Notes: generated from the letters alone by a model not told the origin. 11,596 nucleotides of DNA from Planctomycetaceae bacterium (GCA_020426425.1 JAGQQB010000073.1:1-11596); one strand, 5' to 3'; counted from the stretch's first letter, positions 1 through 7,445 are shown. Numbers and translations are program-made.

Positions 1-1
1 T

Positions 2-1471
2 GTGTGCAGAGAAGCCGATCTGCTGCGGGATCTCGTGATTCTCGATTGCCCCGACCCTGACAGCGACGAGGCGGAAACATCGGGGAGCAACCTCGAACGG
101 CTGCATAACCTGTTGCCGTTTTGTGATGTGCTGCTGTATGTCTCGACGCAGCAGAAGTACCGCTCCGCCAGGGTGTCGGACGAATTGCTCAAGGCGGCGC
201 AGGGGTGTCGACTGATCTTTGTGCAGACGCATGCCGATCTCGACACCGACATCCGGGAGGACTGGGCGAAGTCACTGGCGGGCAAGTATGAGGTGCCCGA
301 TCTGTTCTTTGTCGATTCGAATCGGGCGCTGCTGGAGCAACAGGCGGGACAGCGACCTGCGGGAGACATGGGGCGACTGATCGAACTATTGACGAATCAA
401 CTCGGGACCTCACAACGAGTGGGGGTTCGGCGAGCGAATGTTGTCGACCTGTTGCAGGCGGCGCTACTGCGGTCGCAGGAACAGTTGCGACAGCGACGGA
501 GAGCAGTGGAGGAGTTGGGGCAGGCACTCGTCGCGCAGCGCGAAGTGCTGGTGCGACGTATGGCGGGGCAACTTGAAGAGGAACTGCTGACGAGTCGCAA
601 TCTGTGGGAGCGACGGCTGGTCTCGGCGGTGTGTGATACGTGGGGGCTGAGTCCGTTCTCAGCGGTTCTGCGGGGCTACAATGGGCTGGGTGCGATACTC
701 GCCTCGATGACATTCTACCGGGCCCGGAGTACCGCGCAACTCGCGCTACTCGGCGCGGTCCAAGGGGCGCGGTGGCTTGAAGGGATGCGGCGCGAACGTG
801 CGGCGGAAGCATCGCTGGATCGGGTGAGTCACTTCGGCCTTGATGACGGACTGCTTCGCGAAGCGGAAATCGTCATGGAAGGACATGTGCAAACTGCCGG
901 ACTGAGCCGCGATTTGCTGCGGGATCAGTCACTGGATGATCTGCGACGCGAAGCAGCGGCGGTGGAAGGGCAATTCGCCGACGATGCACGTCGCCGGATC
1001 GATGAGATCATTCGCAACTTGTCGCAGCGGAACTCGCGGTGGTACATCCGGAGTTGGTACGAATTGCTGTTTCTCGCGTACCTGGGGTTTGTGCTGTTCC
1101 GCGTCGGCAAGAACTTCTTTTACGATTCGTTTCTGCGGTCGACGCCGTTGCTCTCGACCGACTTTTATGTCGCAGCGGGACTGTTCCTCGTGTTATGGAC
1201 CGGGCTGCTGGTGATGTTCTTCACGCGCCGCTTGCGCAATGGACTGCACGCGCAGGTGCGGACGATGGTGCAGTCTTTGGTAGAGACGCGGCTTGCACGC
1301 GGGTTGTTTCCGCAAGTGGATCGTGCTGCGAGAGACGCGATCACTTGTTGCGATGAAGTCGACGCGCTGCTGATTCAAGCGACTCAGTTGCGTGAGGAAA
1401 TCGCGACGCCCGCTGGCTTGGGCGGGCAGAAAATCGCCGATGCCTTGGTGGTGCAGGCGGCGGCAAGGTAG
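2..1471 (+). CDS. Dynamin-like membrane GTPase, C-terminal part (5' end outside the window)
   Basis: The reading frame is already open at the left edge, so the P-loop (G1) and switch I lie upstream; the GTG at base 2 is probably internal. The visible 489 residues start within the G domain. A hydrophobic strand leads into a switch II (G3)-like 'LDCPDPDSD' (about residues 14-22), where the usual DxxG glycine is Asp. A G4-like 'QTHAD' follows at 75-79, in place of N/TKxD, and a G5-like 'FVDS' at 103-106. Residues about 150-350 are charged, helical and coiled-coil prone. Two membrane helices follow (about 352-374 and 386-408), with a short amphipathic C-terminal tail. This architecture of G domain, helical stalk and C-terminal membrane hairpin fits bacterial dynamin-like proteins that bind or remodel membranes. 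The specific role is unknown. It converges with the DUF983 gene, leaving 15 bases between stops and no clear terminator. The family assignment is fairly sure; the partner and function are not. Confidence 0.7.
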   Translation: MCREADLLRDLVILDCPDPDSDEAETSGSNLERLHNLLPFCDVLLYVSTQQKYRSARVSDELLKAAQGCRLIFVQTHADLDTDIREDWAKSLAGKYEVPDLFFVDSNRALLEQQAGQRPAGDMGRLIELLTNQLGTSQRVGVRRANVVDLLQAALLRSQEQLRQRRRAVEELGQALVAQREVLVRRMAGQLEEELLTSRNLWERRLVSAVCDTWGLSPFSAVLRGYNGLGAILASMTFYRARSTAQLALLGAVQGARWLEGMRRERAAEASLDRVSHFGLDDGLLREAEIVMEGHVQTAGLSRDLLRDQSLDDLRREAAAVEGQFADDARRRIDEIIRNLSQRNSRWYIRSWYELLFLAYLGFVLFRVGKNFFYDSFLRSTPLLSTDFYVAAGLFLVLWTGLLVMFFTRRLRNGLHAQVRTMVQSLVETRLARGLFPQVDRAARDAITCCDEVDALLIQATQLREEIATPAGLGGQKIADALVVQAAAR

Positions 1472-1486
1472 TACGTGATTGTCTGG

Positions 1487-1924
1487 TCACTGCTCGTCAG
1501 GATCGAGCACGCTGGAATCGAGCGCACAGTCGAGGGCCAGCCAGAGGGCGCGCGCGTGTCGGAACAAGAGCAGTGGCAGCACGATGACGTAGATGGTGAG
1601 TGGCGCGATCACCTGTTGCCCGGTCAGGTTGAAGCCGAATCTCGCGATGATGAATAACGCTGTCGTCGTTAACGCAGTGATGCCGTAGTTGATGTAGCTT
1701 GATCCCAGAAAATACCCTGGAGCGCGTTCGTACTTGAAGTTGCAGGCAGGACAATTCGTGGGCATGCTGAGCCAGCGTCGAAATAACCTGCCTTCGCCAC
1801 AATTGGGGCAACGCAAGCGAATTGCACGGCTGAGCAGGGTGCCAGTCGAGGGACGCGGGCGGCGTGTTGCGGGATTCGCTGTGGGGGCTTCGTCGGACAA
1901 TGTTCCACTCTCTGCTATGCCCAC
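1487..1924 (-). CDS. DUF983 family zinc-ribbon membrane protein
   Basis: This is a 145-residue protein. After a low-complexity basic N-terminus (1-35) comes a four-cysteine zinc ribbon, C39-x2-C42 and C58-x2-C61, with the typical 'RCPNCGEGRLF' opening. It is followed by 'ERAPGYFLGSSYINYG' and two hydrophobic segments (about 77-97 and 104-124). This order is diagnostic of DUF983, a family of small membrane proteins of unknown function. The start is GTG at 1924. It overlaps the 3' end of the Nif3-like gene by 10 bases, has no visible ribosome binding site of its own, and so is probably translationally coupled to it. No other Met occurs before residue 54, which would remove the first zinc-ribbon cysteine pair, so the GTG start is well supported. 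Zinc binding is inferred from the cysteines. Confidence 0.87.
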   Translation of the reverse strand: MGIAESGTLSDEAPTANPATRRPRPSTGTLLSRAIRLRCPNCGEGRLFRRWLSMPTNCPACNFKYERAPGYFLGSSYINYGITALTTTALFIIARFGFNLTGQQVIAPLTIYVIVLPLLLFRHARALWLALDCALDSSVLDPDEQ

Positions 1925-2739
1925 GACACGGGATCACGCTCGGACAGGCTCGCCCAGCAGGCGTTCAGCTGGAATTGCCGGGAGAGCAAGTCGGCCAACT
2001 GCTCGACTGCGAATCGCTCGGTTTGATAGTGACCGGCGATGATTAATCCCATTCCGAGTGAGCGGGCTTCCAGGCAGGAGTGAAAGCGGGCCTCGCCGGT
2101 CAATAGAACATCGCATCCTGCGGCATGGGCGTCGCGCAGGAATTCTGCCGCAGCGCCGCAGGCGACGGCGACTGACTGCACGGGCGAATCGGGTAAGCCA
2201 ACAAACGAAACCTGCGGCGCCTGGAGCTCGGCTCGGATGCGTGCCACGAGACTCTCTAATGTGACAGTCGCTGACAGAGTCCCGTAGCGACCACTGCCCA
2301 GTCCTGGGACCGCTTCATCGGGGCGGATGGGCTGAATGTCCTGCAGGTCGAGTCGCTGAGCCAGTTGCTGGTTGATCCCTTCCCCAGCGCTGTCAAACGC
2401 CGTGTGCGGCGAGTAGACGGCGACACCGCCCCGGATCAGGTCGAGGAGCATCGCGCCTTGTGTATCGGTCGTGGTCAACCGTTGTACGGGGCGAAACAGA
2501 ATGGGGTGGTGGGAGACAATGAGCGCTGCCCCCTCCCGAATCGCTTCAGCGGCGACATCGGGCGTGAGGGTCAGGCAAGTGAGCACCTTATCGACCGGTG
2601 CGTCCGCATCTCCCAGGAGCAAGCCGACGTTGTCCCAGTCTTCGGCGAGTTCGAGCGGCGTATGATCCGCGAAGAAGTCGACGAAGTTTTGAACACGCAG
2701 GGGCGAAGAGCGGGTGGTAGGGAATGGAGAATCGGTCAT
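1915..2739 (-). CDS. Nif3-like dinuclear metal centre hexameric protein
   Basis: The 274-residue product matches the short (YbgI-like) form of the Nif3/NGG1p-interacting-factor-3 family. 'EDWDNVGLLLGD' at 33-44 is the family's N-terminal signature. Metal-ligand positions are visible: 'SHHP' (H77, H78), 'TAFD' (D116), and the C-terminal 'GHYQTE' (H237, E241). Family members form hexameric toroids with two metal ions per subunit; several annotations link them to GTP cyclohydrolase I type 2, but the cellular reaction is not settled. I chose the ATG at 2739; a GTG 15 bases upstream at 2754 is also open but adds only five residues unlike the family. No strong ribosome binding site precedes either start. 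The gene lies 177 bases downstream of the ABC operon and overlaps DUF983 by 10 bases, so the two are probably one transcript. Confidence 0.92.
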   Translation of the reverse strand: MTDSPFPTTRSSPLRVQNFVDFFADHTPLELAEDWDNVGLLLGDADAPVDKVLTCLTLTPDVAAEAIREGAALIVSHHPILFRPVQRLTTTDTQGAMLLDLIRGGVAVYSPHTAFDSAGEGINQQLAQRLDLQDIQPIRPDEAVPGLGSGRYGTLSATVTLESLVARIRAELQAPQVSFVGLPDSPVQSVAVACGAAAEFLRDAHAAGCDVLLTGEARFHSCLEARSLGMGLIIAGHYQTERFAVEQLADLLSRQFQLNACWASLSERDPVSWA

Positions 2740-2820
2740 GGGATGCGGACACACATACGCCCATCATTGGCAGACGACGATCCCAGGAGGTTGCCGCATC
2801 GACGCTGCTGGTCGCGGAGT

Positions 2821-2873
2821 CGCCGGAGAATTTGGTGTTGTGGATCGCTCCATGATCCAACGCCTTTCCGGCG
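2821..2873. repeat. Nested inverted repeat between ABC operon and Nif3 gene
   Basis: The outer arms CGCCGGA (2821-2827) and TCCGGCG (2867-2873) are perfect 7-base complements. Inside them, TGGATC (2841-2846) and GATCCA (2854-2859) form a second 6-base stem with a 7-base loop. The element sits in the 177-base spacer after the last gene of the ABC operon and before the Nif3-like gene, both on the minus strand. No T-run follows on either strand, so it is not a canonical intrinsic terminator. It may be an RNA structure at the operon end or a dyad bound by protein. Confidence 0.45.
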
Positions 2874-2916
2874 GTACCATCAACGGCATCCGCCCCGTGA
2901 CTACTGGTCGCGATTC

Positions 2917-3336
2917 TTAGTGGTGGTGATCGTCGTGACCGTGGTCTTCCACCACTGGTTCTTCGAACAGGCAGCACGGAGCGCAAACGCCAGTCAGTTG
3001 CACCGAAGCGCACATGGCGGCGATCACAAACATGCCGGTGACGAAGACCGTCTTGCCAACGAAGTTCGACACGTGCAGTCCGTACAGGGCATATTCGCCG
3101 TTGTCGGGCGGGGCGATGGCCCCCCAGATCAGGATTGTCATCAGCCCCAGCAGGGCAACACCGACGATGCCGCCCCGTTCCATCAGGGCGGGGTACAACT
3201 TGGACCAGTTCACTGCGAGTAGCCAGAACGCGATCCAGGCAATTAACGGGAGCCACGGAACCAGCGAGTGCAGCAAAGTCACAATGACCGCCAGCAACGC
3301 GAGCACAAGATTCCAGAGTGCGGTGAGCAATTCCAT
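2917..3336 (-). CDS. Small four-helix membrane protein with His-rich C-terminal tail
   Basis: This 139-residue protein is not from a family I can name. Four hydrophobic segments are visible (about 4-24, 26-43, 56-74 and 92-113). The end of the last helix and the following segment carry cysteines (C109, C118, C121 and C122 in 'GVCAPCC'). The final residues are acidic then histidine-rich ('DHGHDDHHH', 131-139). Clustered Cys plus a terminal His/Asp tail suggests metal binding, but that is inference. An even helix number would place both termini on the same side. The ATG at 3336 is preceded by an AAGGA element about nine bases upstream. It is the fourth gene of the ABC-2 operon, only 18 bases after the 493-residue gene, so it may be an accessory subunit of that transporter. 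Its existence as a gene is well supported by hydropathy pattern and spacing. Confidence 0.75.
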   Translation of the reverse strand: MELLTALWNLVLALLAVIVTLLHSLVPWLPLIAWIAFWLLAVNWSKLYPALMERGGIVGVALLGLMTILIWGAIAPPDNGEYALYGLHVSNFVGKTVFVTGMFVIAAMCASVQLTGVCAPCCLFEEPVVEDHGHDDHHH

Positions 3337-3354
3337 GGTGAGTGTTCCTTCAGG

Positions 3355-4836
3355 CTAGCCGCCGTACGTCCGCTGGAAGGCTTCCATCTTTTCCTGTTTG
3401 ATGGTCTGAATTGCCGGATCGGGATTGTCCCAGATCAAGTCCTTCAAGGGGAACTCGGCAGGAACCTGTTCGCCCGACAGAACGAAGGACTGAGTATACA
3501 TGATCAGGGCCCGAAGGATCTCTGTCACGGTGTCTTCCTCATCCACGAGAATCCCGTTGCTGCCATCAGGTCGTTCGTACAGTTTGATCACGCCTTCCAT
3601 GTTCTCCAGGCCCTGGCGTAACAAATCCCGGGCGCCAATAAAGTCCTGGAGTTGCGTGAACCGGCGTTTCCCTTCTGTCAGCTGATAGCGTGCCAACGCG
3701 GTTTGTGGACGGCGTTCGAACTCGCACAATTGCTTTCGCATGGGGTAGTTTGTTGTCTTGAGGTATCGCGTGCGCCAGCGTTGGACATGTTCGACGCTGG
3801 TGCCTTCCTCGTCGGCGTCGGCTTTGACTTCCTGCGGCAGATCTTCGAGTACAAAGTGCGTGTCATCAGTCGCAAGCAATCGCATGCGGCCATACTCATT
3901 GATCCATTGCAGATAGGCGGTTTCCCAGGCCTCGCTGCAGGAGTTGGACCAGGACTTGTACAGCTGATCGATTTCCTCGTCCGACAACATGGCCAGGTGC
4001 TCCAGGATTTCATCCTCGCTGGCCAGCGCAATGCCATCTACCTGAACGCCATCGCTTTGCACGGCGCGGGCGTATTCGATCAATGACTGATAGGGATAGC
4101 TCAGGAAGAGCGGTTCATCCATCCGATGCTGCTTGATCTTCAAGCTGTTGACCAGATAGTTCGCCTTTTCGTACCAGTCCCTGGCGACGAGGTAGTTGTC
4201 CTTACCTTCCGGGTTGACCACCGGGTCGGGGCCACCTTGGAACTGTTCTTCATCGGGATCTGACCGGAAGTAGCGACGGTAGTGTTCCTTCTCGTCGGCA
4301 CGCCCGAGTTTGGTGCCGGTAAACGCGCCAGCGCTGTAGGACAGTTCGGGAACGCGGCGATTGCGCTCGGTCCCCCGGATCATGAACTTCAGGCCTTCTT
4401 TCACCCAGTAATAGCGGTCCTTGACGTCGTCGCACTCGGCGGAGACGTTGTAGGTCAGATTCCAGGACTGAAATTCCCACACCGATTTGAAGTGTGGCTG
4501 CAGCAGAATGATCGACTCGACCACCTGGCGGAGCTTGTCGAATTCCTTGCGGCCTTTGAGATCATCGGCCTGGACCCAGAGTGTGCCCGCCGCGATGCCG
4601 CGGAAGCCGAGCAGGACGAGGTTCATCGCCGCACTGGTGGGGTCAACGTTGCCGAGGCTCGCTTCCCCGAGTTGATAATCGAAACGGAGTTTCGCCAGTT
4701 CACCACCAGACTTGACCGGCGTTCCGTTCTGGTCGAACCGGTCTGCGGGGCGACCAATCATCAGGATGGGAACGAGCATCGCCAGCAAGATTACCAGGTA
4801 GGCGACCTTGCGTTGTAGAGCAGTCATTCGATTCAT
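3355..4836 (-). CDS. Membrane-anchored helical-repeat protein of the ABC-2 operon, function unknown
   Basis: The 493-residue product has one N-terminal membrane helix (about 11-27) after a basic start, so it is probably a signal-anchored extracytoplasmic protein. Residues about 65-155 contain 'GFRGIAAGTLWVQADDLK', then 'ILLQPHFKSVW', 'QSWNLTYNVS' and 'YYWVKEGLKFM'. These look like degenerate TPR-type helix pairs. I recall similar 'GFRG..LW..A' proteins beside ABC-2 permeases in Planctomycetes and Verrucomicrobia, but cannot verify this here. The rest is hydrophilic, helix-rich and acidic, with no catalytic motif I recognise. The ATG shares its A with the permease stop codon (TAATG on the minus strand), so translation is almost certainly coupled; a second in-frame ATG lies nine bases further in. 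It could be a scaffold or substrate-capture subunit. It lacks the look of GldG-type auxiliary proteins. Confidence 0.8.
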   Translation of the reverse strand: MNRMTALQRKVAYLVILLAMLVPILMIGRPADRFDQNGTPVKSGGELAKLRFDYQLGEASLGNVDPTSAAMNLVLLGFRGIAAGTLWVQADDLKGRKEFDKLRQVVESIILLQPHFKSVWEFQSWNLTYNVSAECDDVKDRYYWVKEGLKFMIRGTERNRRVPELSYSAGAFTGTKLGRADEKEHYRRYFRSDPDEEQFQGGPDPVVNPEGKDNYLVARDWYEKANYLVNSLKIKQHRMDEPLFLSYPYQSLIEYARAVQSDGVQVDGIALASEDEILEHLAMLSDEEIDQLYKSWSNSCSEAWETAYLQWINEYGRMRLLATDDTHFVLEDLPQEVKADADEEGTSVEHVQRWRTRYLKTTNYPMRKQLCEFERRPQTALARYQLTEGKRRFTQLQDFIGARDLLRQGLENMEGVIKLYERPDGSNGILVDEEDTVTEILRALIMYTQSFVLSGEQVPAEFPLKDLIWDNPDPAIQTIKQEKMEAFQRTYGG

Positions 4837-6470
4837 TACTTATGCTCCAGTTCGCGAAGTTGCAGGCTGAAATAGCCGAGAATAACCAACGGAATTAAAT
4901 ACCCGAGGACCACAATCAGGCAGGGGAGGATGACCCCCATGAGAGAAATGTCGAATCCAGTCGCGACCAGTTCGCCGGTGTTAAACCAGTTCAGATCTGG
5001 CACCAGATTGTAGACGGCGATGAGCACCATGAATGCTCCCCGGTCCGTCCCCTTAATAATGGTTGACCCGATGTTGTCGGGCAGCGTGGTTTCCTTGGTG
5101 ACGAGCCGATACAGCGACTCCATCGGACCGCCAGCGTCAATCACGGTCTTGCCGTCGTCCATCAGCATCATCTGGTTCTGCTGCTCGGCGATATGTCCGC
5201 CAAGGAAGTATCCCATGATGATCAGCGACGAGACCAGGAGTGTCGCGACTGGCCCCTTGACGAAGCAACTGGACGCGGTCCCCAGGAAGACGAGCAACAT
5301 CACCAGCAGCCACAGTCCGGCAATCGCCTTAACGTAGTTCATGGTGAACGACTTGTCGGGCATGCGAATGAACAGATCGCGCACATTCACGCCGATGTAC
5401 TGTTGCGGCTCCACACAACCGACTTCGATGGTCAGCGACCCATCGTCGGCGATCAGATCGTCAAACAGGTTGGCGGTTTTCTCTTCTGCGTCGGCCTCGT
5501 AGGAATCGCGATAAGTGATCTGTTCAGGGATCTCGATCACGCGATCCCGTCCCCCTACGTCGAACTCCCGGGTGGGGAAGGTTCCGCCGGGGACGCGGAG
5601 ATCTTTGTCGGGATTCACGAAAGTGATCGTGAATCGGGTTTCGAGATCGATTTGTCCTTTGTAGGTTCGAAATGCTTCGAACCGTTGTTCAAGAGGCAAC
5701 TTGCCGAGCGATTTCAGCTCCGCCTTGTTGATCTTGGGAAACTTCCAGATCGCGCGGGCTTTGGTTTGCCCTTCGATGTAACTGCGATAGTCCCAGGGGT
5801 CGCCGACGTTGATGCCCTTTTCCGCCTCGGCTCCCTGGGCCGTAAGGAACTTGAGGTTGCCGTAGACCGGAACGCGGGCGATCAACTGATCGCTCAGCCG
5901 TTGGGGAACTTGCCGCACGACCCAGAAGTAGCCGACCACCGCAGTGGTAAACAGGATCAGCGTGATGACTGCGCCGTACCCGGCCATGCGTCCCAGAACG
6001 ATTTCACTGCGACGCACGGGCTTGGTGACGACAGTGTGAATGGACCGCTCTTTCACATCGGCTGGCAAGCCCCAACACGAGATCAGCAGCGCCATGGGCA
6101 CGAGCATGAACCACATCGAGTTGATCACGATGCTGATGTATGGAGCGACCGAGCGGAGTTCCGTCGAGTCTCCGAGGAACCAACCACCGAACATGAAGAT
6201 GCCCAGGAACACGATCCCCACGGCAAACGCCTTGCGGCGATACGCTTCCTTGAAGGTGAGCAGGGCAATCGCCCCGATCCGTCGGGTCGACAGAAAGACG
6301 AGATCGTGAAACGCTCGACCTAGTGATGAGGCGATCACTTGAGGAGCGCGACCGCCATGCATGATCAGTGCCAGCAGGCTCCCGATCAGCAGTGACGCGA
6401 CGAGCGTGGTGGCGCCGACAACGCACCAGCGCAAGAGCAATGTTATCCAGAATGAATCAGAACCAAACAT
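4836..6470 (-). CDS. ABC-2 type transporter permease with large soluble insert
   Basis: The 544-residue membrane protein has an extra N-terminal hydrophobic helix (about 9-36), then 'LLTFKEAYRRKAF' leading into a helix at 80-99, and helices at about 112-133 and 165-185. The segment 'KERSIHTVVTKPVRRSEIVLGR' (140-161) is the hallmark of the ABC-2/NosY-like permease class ('ERG..YTLLSKPVRR' type). A long hydrophilic insert (about 186-378) separates these from the C-terminal helices (380-398, 407-425, a weaker one near 478-492, and 508-535). By topology the insert should be extracytoplasmic, although this is inferred. An AGGGA motif lies five bases before the ATG at 6470. It works with the ATPase encoded 69 bases upstream and shares one base with the next gene. 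The transported substrate cannot be read from sequence. Confidence 0.9.
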   Translation of the reverse strand: MFGSDSFWITLLLRWCVVGATTLVASLLIGSLLALIMHGGRAPQVIASSLGRAFHDLVFLSTRRIGAIALLTFKEAYRRKAFAVGIVFLGIFMFGGWFLGDSTELRSVAPYISIVINSMWFMLVPMALLISCWGLPADVKERSIHTVVTKPVRRSEIVLGRMAGYGAVITLILFTTAVVGYFWVVRQVPQRLSDQLIARVPVYGNLKFLTAQGAEAEKGINVGDPWDYRSYIEGQTKARAIWKFPKINKAELKSLGKLPLEQRFEAFRTYKGQIDLETRFTITFVNPDKDLRVPGGTFPTREFDVGGRDRVIEIPEQITYRDSYEADAEEKTANLFDDLIADDGSLTIEVGCVEPQQYIGVNVRDLFIRMPDKSFTMNYVKAIAGLWLLVMLLVFLGTASSCFVKGPVATLLVSSLIIMGYFLGGHIAEQQNQMMLMDDGKTVIDAGGPMESLYRLVTKETTLPDNIGSTIIKGTDRGAFMVLIAVYNLVPDLNWFNTGELVATGFDISLMGVILPCLIVVLGYLIPLVILGYFSLQLRELEHK

Positions 6471-6529
6471 CGAAGTCCCTGTGTTTTCACTGAATGAACC
6501 GAAAAGGAATGCGAAGGAACACGGTATTC

Positions 6530-6551
6530 GAAAGCGCGGTTACGCGCTTTC
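6530..6551 (-). promoter_or_regulatory. Intercistronic hairpin with the ATPase stop codon in its loop
   Basis: Perfect 9-base arms GAAAGCGCG (6530-6538) and CGCGCTTTC (6543-6551) flank a four-base loop. Read on the coding (minus) strand, the loop is TAAC: it contains the TAA stop of the ABC ATPase gene, and the left arm is the last three sense codons (Glu-Ser-Ala). No T-run follows, so simple intrinsic termination is unlikely. A role in mRNA stability, partial attenuation, or setting the ATPase to permease ratio is possible but inferred. Confidence 0.6.
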
Positions 6552-7445
6552 CGTCGTGGGGCGTTCGCCTGGTTCGAATCGTCGACCGGGACGCTGTTCG
6601 CTTTCCTCAACGGTCCGCAAGAACAGTTCTTCGAGAGTGGTGGTGGGATGCGAGGTGGACTTGAGCGAGGCGCCGTGTTTCTTGAGTGTTTCCTCAACGT
6701 CACGAATCGCATCGGGACTAAGCGGCGAGGTCAGCAGCTGGGTTTCGTCGCGGCTTTGAATGAGATCCTGCACATTGCCGACGACCTTCAGGTCACCCCG
6801 GTACAGAATCGCGATGCGGTCGCAGACATCCTGCACGTCCGCCAGTAGGTGACTGCACATGACGACCGTCTTCCCCTCGCTCTTGAGCTTGAGGATCATG
6901 TCCTTCATGTCGCGAGTTCCGATGGGGTCGAGACCAGAGGTTGGCTCATCGAGCAGCACCAGGTCTGGGTTGTTGATCAGTGCCTGGGCGAGGCCGATGC
7001 GGCGGGTCATCCCCTTGGAGTATTCCTTAAGCTGCCGCTTGCGGGCATGCTTCACGCCGACCTGATCGAGTAGTTCCTCTTTCCGTTGTTTGAGTTCCGA
7101 GCGGGACATCTTGAATAGCCGACCGTAGAAGTCGAGCGTTTCGTCCGCGTTCAAGAAGCGGTACAGGTACGACTCTTCGGGGAGGTAACCGATCCGCTCG
7201 TTCTTCTCGACGTCATGCGCGGGCTGTCCCAGGATCCGGACTTCGCCCGATGTTGGGAACAGCAGCCCCAGCAGTAGCTTGAGCGTGGTGGTCTTGCCGG
7301 AGCCGTTGGGGCCCAGCAGGCCAAAGATCTCGCCTTTGTAAACGTCGAGGCTTAGCGAGTTCAGCGCTTTGACTTTTGTGCGGCCCCAGAAGTCGCGGTA
7401 AACCTTGGACAGATTGCGAATCTCAATCACAGATTCCGTGGACAT
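6540..7445 (-). CDS. ABC transporter ATP-binding protein (ABC-2 / NosF-GldA-like class)
   Basis: With the ATG at 7445 the product is 301 residues. It carries all nucleotide-binding motifs: Walker A 'GPNGSGKTT' (45-53, Lys51), the region around 'GYLPEE' (86-91) in the Q-loop position, ABC signature 'YSKGMTRR' (142-149), Walker B 'LVLLDEP' (162-168, catalytic Glu167), D-loop 'SGLDP' and switch His199 in 'CSHL'. The Q-loop glutamine is replaced ('GYLPEES'), as is common in ABC-2 ATPases. The C-terminal 60 residues form an accessory region ending in 'TLEELFLRTVEE', usual for drug/lipid/Nos-type ATPases. The frame is open 32 codons further upstream (7541), but that extension is unlike the family, and a GGGGGA element lies just before 7445, so I take the internal ATG. 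First gene of a four-gene operon; it energises the permease encoded next. Confidence 0.95.
   Translation of the reverse strand: MSTESVIEIRNLSKVYRDFWGRTKVKALNSLSLDVYKGEIFGLLGPNGSGKTTTLKLLLGLLFPTSGEVRILGQPAHDVEKNERIGYLPEESYLYRFLNADETLDFYGRLFKMSRSELKQRKEELLDQVGVKHARKRQLKEYSKGMTRRIGLAQALINNPDLVLLDEPTSGLDPIGTRDMKDMILKLKSEGKTVVMCSHLLADVQDVCDRIAILYRGDLKVVGNVQDLIQSRDETQLLTSPLSPDAIRDVEETLKKHGASLKSTSHPTTTLEELFLRTVEESEQRPGRRFEPGERPTTESA

Noticed and set aside
189..812. Long antisense open frame (207 codons) opposite the dynamin-like gene
   Set aside because: Pro/Arg/Ala-rich composition typical of an antisense frame in GC-rich DNA; the plus-strand frame has recognisable motifs.
1408..1427. GCCCGC...GCGGGC inverted repeat near the end of the dynamin-like gene as a terminator
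   Set aside because: It lies inside the coding sequence more than 40 bases before the stop and has no T-run.
2740..2754. GTG at 2754 as the Nif3 start
   Set aside because: It adds five residues unlike the family and has no better ribosome binding site than the ATG at 2739.
2365..3222. 285-codon plus-strand frame opposite Nif3 and the His-tail gene
   Set aside because: Arg/His-rich shadow that crosses two genes and the spacer, with no domain signal.
2588..3256. 222-codon minus-strand frame spanning the His-tail gene and Nif3 start
   Set aside because: Arg-rich out-of-frame reading overlapping two better supported genes on the same strand.
5193..6323. 376-codon plus-strand frame opposite the permease
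   Set aside because: Its His/Asp/Gln-rich, motif-free translation mirrors the antisense of the permease, which has clear ABC-2 features.
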